DNA from: Armatimonadota bacterium
GTDB taxonomy: Bacteria; Armatimonadota; Fimbriimonadia; Fimbriimonadales; Fimbriimonadaceae
Reading direction: 5' to 3'
Length of the DNA stretch: 8,991 nt
Assembly (NCBI GenBank): GCA_023423495.1
Contig: JAFAFM010000067.1
Span: forward strand, 1 to 8,991
Shown one piece after another: positions 6,927 through 8,991 of this stretch. The translations under genes and the position numbers were made by a program. Positions within the stretch are counted from its first letter, which is position 1. Every line of letters begins with the position of its first letter. The notes under the pieces are model-generated. The model did not search any database and was not told the DNA's origin. It saw nothing but the letters and a program-made list of their open reading frames with translations.

Positions 6927-8338
6927 GCGAGAATAAAAACCGAACCTTGTCTTGGGCTATCTTTTTTGCCTGCGCGATCGGAGCGTTTGTGCTCGGCATG
7001 CTGGCTACGAGCGTGACGGAACGTCGCGCCGAAGCAGTCAACAGTCGCGTTCAGTTTGTCAAGCCGATCGCAAGGTGGGAAGCCGACAACGCCGTTTGGG
7101 GAGCTTCCTTTCCACGCGAATTCGATTCGTGGCTGGCGACTGGAAGAATGTCTGAGAGGACTCGTTACGGCGGTTCAGCGCCCCGCGACCACCTGTCGGA
7201 ACATCCGAACCTGGTGGTGATGTGGGCGGGCTATCCCTTTGCCAAGGGATACAACGCGCCCCGCGGCCACTTTTACGCAATCGAGGATGTGAACACGACC
7301 AAGCGGATCAGCGAGAAAACTCCAGGAACGTGTTACAGCTGTAAGAGCCCGGACGTGCCGCGCCTTATGGAGCAATTCAGCCCCGCGAAGTTTTATGGCA
7401 CGCGGTTCAGTGAATGGTCTAGTGAAGTCACTAACACGATCGGCTGTGCGGATTGCCACAACAACGAGACAATGGCGTTGCAAATCAGTCGTCCGGCGTT
7501 AAAGGAAGCGTATCAGCGTCAGGGGAAAGATCTGAGCAAGGCCACTCACCAAGACATGCGCTCCCTTGTTTGCGCTCAGTGCCATGTCGAGTACTACTTT
7601 AAGGGCAAAGAAGCTCAGTACTTAACCTTTCCTTGGGACGAGGGCATGACGATCGAGTCGATCGAGAAGTATTACGAGAAGAGCGGCCATGTCGACTTCA
7701 AGCACGCGATTTCGGGCGCTGACATGATCAAGATGCAGCATCCTGACTACGAAGTCTATAGTCAGGGGATCCACGCCTACCGAAATGTATCGTGCGCAGA
7801 CTGCCACATGCCGTACAAGACAGAAGGCGGCATCAAATTCACCGACCACCAGATTCGAAGCCCGCTGGAGAACATCGCGAATTCCTGCCAAGTGTGCCAC
7901 CGATGGAGCGAAAAGGACATCAAGGACCGCGTGTTCGGAATGCAAGACAAACATAAGGAAGTTTTGAAGCGAGCCGAGGACGCGATAACGCGATTGCATC
8001 TCGAAATTGGAGACGCCATGAAACTCGGAGCGACCGATGCCGAATTGCAGTCGCCGAGGAAAGCCGTCGGACGGGCCCAAATGTACTGGGATTACGTCGC
8101 TGCAAATAACGGAATGGGCTTTCATGCTCCGCAAGAAAGCGCGCGAGTTCTGGATAAGGCGATGAACATTGCGATGGAAGGTCGCTTGGAAATCACTCGG
8201 GTTCGGGCCAAGCACGGAGCCTTGCAGCCCATCAGTATGCCGGATATTTCAACCAAGGAAAAAGCTCAGGCTTACATCAAACAGTACGTGGAGACCAAGC
8301 CGGGCCCCGCCAAGGTGCCCACTTCCGCGAAAGCTTAG
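6923..8338 (+). CDS. nrfA: NrfA, pentaheme ammonia-forming cytochrome c nitrite reductase
   Basis: A 471-aa catalytic subunit that reduces nitrite to ammonium with six electrons. The ATG at 6923 overlaps the nrfH stop as ATGA; the frame is open further upstream but that lies inside nrfH. Residues 10-30 (SWAIFFACAIGAFVLGMLAT) are a signal peptide or membrane anchor. Active-site heme 1 has CYSCK at 137-141, with Lys141 replacing His as ligand, diagnostic of NrfA. The other hemes are CADCH 175-179, CAQCH 217-221, CADCH 291-295 and CQVCH 322-326. Further active-site candidates are R114 (in PRGHFY), Y224 (in HVEYYF) and H273 (in KMQHP). E223, K270 and Q272 match the calcium ligands of E. coli NrfA; KxQH rather than KxRH predicts the calcium-binding type. 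No residue expected for function is missing. It should work outside the cytoplasmic membrane in complex with NrfH, in nitrite respiration or nitrite detoxification. Confidence 0.97.
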   Translation: MSENKNRTLSWAIFFACAIGAFVLGMLATSVTERRAEAVNSRVQFVKPIARWEADNAVWGASFPREFDSWLATGRMSERTRYGGSAPRDHLSEHPNLVVMWAGYPFAKGYNAPRGHFYAIEDVNTTKRISEKTPGTCYSCKSPDVPRLMEQFSPAKFYGTRFSEWSSEVTNTIGCADCHNNETMALQISRPALKEAYQRQGKDLSKATHQDMRSLVCAQCHVEYYFKGKEAQYLTFPWDEGMTIESIEKYYEKSGHVDFKHAISGADMIKMQHPDYEVYSQGIHAYRNVSCADCHMPYKTEGGIKFTDHQIRSPLENIANSCQVCHRWSEKDIKDRVFGMQDKHKEVLKRAEDAITRLHLEIGDAMKLGATDAELQSPRKAVGRAQMYWDYVAANNGMGFHAPQESARVLDKAMNIAMEGRLEITRVRAKHGALQPISMPDISTKEKAQAYIKQYVETKPGPAKVPTSAKA

Positions 8339-8359
8339 TCGATACAAAACTAGTAGAAG

Positions 8360-8388
8360 GGCCAGTACCAGCGAGAGGAGTCCTGGCC
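8360..8388 (+). terminator. Weak hairpin after nrfA
   Basis: GGCCAG at 8360-8365 and CTGGCC at 8383-8388 can pair around a 17-base loop, 21 bases after the nrfA stop. No U-run follows. Its location fits the end of the nrfHA transcript, but the stem is short and the assignment is tentative. Confidence 0.25.
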
Positions 8389-8425
8389 TAGGCTAGGATG
8401 TCGCGGGATTTGCTGTTCTTCGCGG

Positions 8426-8435
8426 CCGGGCCCGG
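8426..8435. repeat. Perfect 10-bp GC palindrome CCGGGCCCGG
   Basis: The palindrome sits in the spacer between nrfA and the ABC permease gene, inside a short GC-only stretch (GCGGCCGGGCCCGGGGC) unlike the AT-richer bases that follow. It could be a protein binding site or a chance GC-rich palindrome. No second copy was seen in the window. Confidence 0.3.
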
Positions 8436-8484
8436 GGCACCTCCGAAACGATTTGCCGTCGGGCCATTTCACGTTAGTTTGCTT

Positions 8485-8515
8485 TAGGCATCCTTTAGTG
8501 AACCCTTGGCATAAT
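8485..8515 (+). promoter_or_regulatory. Possible promoter of the ABC permease gene, leaderless arrangement
   Basis: CATAAT at 8510-8515 is 5 of 6 to the -10 consensus and ends 8 bases before the ATG at 8524; the overlapping TAATGT (8512-8517) also fits TANNNT. TAGGCA at 8485-8490 is a weak -35 (4 of 6) with a long 19-base spacer. Transcription would start at about 8522, leaving virtually no leader, in agreement with the lack of a Shine-Dalgarno. Confidence 0.35.
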
Positions 8516-8523
8516 GTTGAGCT

Positions 8524-8991
8524 ATGGCTAAACGGGGTCGGACGGCATTTATCATTGCCTTTTTGTCCCCCGCCGTTCTACTTTACGGAGTCTTCGTCGT
8601 TTGGCCATTGATCCAAGCCTTTTATCTATCGCTTTTTAGATGGAAAGGCCTTTCTGCTGACAAAAAGCAGTTCATCGGAGTGGATAACTTCTCGGCCCTG
8701 GTAAAGGATGAAGCTTTCCACAAAGCCGTCTGGAATAACTTGGCGATTCTTTTGGTGGGTGGTCTGGCGATTATGGTGCTCAGCATCTTGATTGCCCATG
8801 GGATGCAGGCGAATAATCGCGCGGTCCGAACTCTGCGCGGCCTCTATCTCTTCCCCCAAGTGGTCTCGCTGGTGATCGTAGCGATCATCTGGCAGTTCAT
8901 GTACCATCCCTCTTCCGGCTTGATAACGAAGGGATCGGAAACCCTTGGGATCACGGCGATTTCAAAGCCCCTGGCCGACTCCAATCAGGCG
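8524..8991 (+). CDS. Sugar ABC transporter permease, MalF/UgpA type (3' end outside window)
   Basis: The frame opens with ATG at 8524 and runs 156 codons off the right edge. It shows the N-terminal half of a carbohydrate ABC importer permease: a basic start (MAKRGR), a first membrane segment at about 9-31 with the family-typical FLSPAVLLYGVFVVWPLIQA, then FYLSLFRW and an extracytoplasmic loop containing FIGVDNF. A second segment spans about 72-92 and a third about 109-127, within LRGLYLFPQVVSLVIVAIIW; the following QFMYHPSSGLI matches the family's W-x-x-(L/M)-(F/Y)-x-P-x-x-G-L-(I/V)-N-like stretch. The EAA loop that contacts the ATPase lies beyond the window. The substrate (maltose, glycerol-3-phosphate, other sugar) cannot be told from this half. 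A second permease and a binding protein gene would be expected nearby; neither is seen on the left, so they should lie to the right or elsewhere. Confidence 0.93.
   Translation, partial: MAKRGRTAFIIAFLSPAVLLYGVFVVWPLIQAFYLSLFRWKGLSADKKQFIGVDNFSALVKDEAFHKAVWNNLAILLVGGLAIMVLSILIAHGMQANNRAVRTLRGLYLFPQVVSLVIVAIIWQFMYHPSSGLITKGSETLGITAISKPLADSNQA

Noticed and set aside
8626..8907. A 93-codon minus-strand frame near the right edge.
   Set aside because: It is antisense to the ABC permease, whose membrane segments and family motifs are clear.

Overview
The window carries five complete or near-complete protein genes, two genes cut by the window edges, one broken gene and one doubtful small ORF. All confident genes lie on the + strand. 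Base composition is moderately GC-rich. Several genes have no visible Shine-Dalgarno sequence and instead have a -10-like TANNNT hexamer just before the start codon. The mix of a Ycf46-type AAA ATPase, a large secreted esterase/oligopeptidase-like hydrolase, a menaquinol-linked NrfHA nitrite reductase and a sugar ABC permease suits a free-living Gram-negative-type heterotroph. An Armatimonadota (Fimbriimonas-like) or Planctomycetes-like source is my guess from gene flavour; no marker gene here proves it.

Layout. Bases 2-649 hold the C-terminal part of an unrecognised protein, followed by a strong 11-bp hairpin. Bases 731-2233 encode a 500-aa Ycf46-like AAA ATPase with a complete set of ATPase motifs. 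Bases 2308-2927 hold a small membrane-anchored protein gene with a convincing promoter and ribosome binding site, but its reading frame is broken; a six-T tract is the simplest break point. Bases 2928-3211 hold no confident gene, only a possible 64-codon minus-strand ORF. Bases 3212-3850 encode a 212-aa protein with a C-terminal fibronectin type III-like domain. Bases 3902-6280 encode a 792-aa exported alpha/beta hydrolase with a clear Ser-Asp-His triad. Bases 6342-8338 are a compact nrfH-nrfA operon with an ATGA stop/start overlap. After a 185-base spacer, bases 8524-8991 begin a sugar ABC transporter permease that runs off the right edge.

How the genes work together. Only nrfH and nrfA form an obvious functional unit: NrfH anchors in the membrane, takes electrons from menaquinol and passes them to pentaheme NrfA, which reduces nitrite to ammonium. 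Heme-binding motifs, the active-site lysine and predicted calcium ligands are all present, so the complex looks functional. The other genes appear to be independent units. I found no defence system, mobile element, CRISPR array, tRNA or rRNA. The points most worth a second look are the frameshifted membrane protein, the recurring leaderless-type promoter arrangement, the inverted repeat in front of nrfH and the possible minus-strand ORF.
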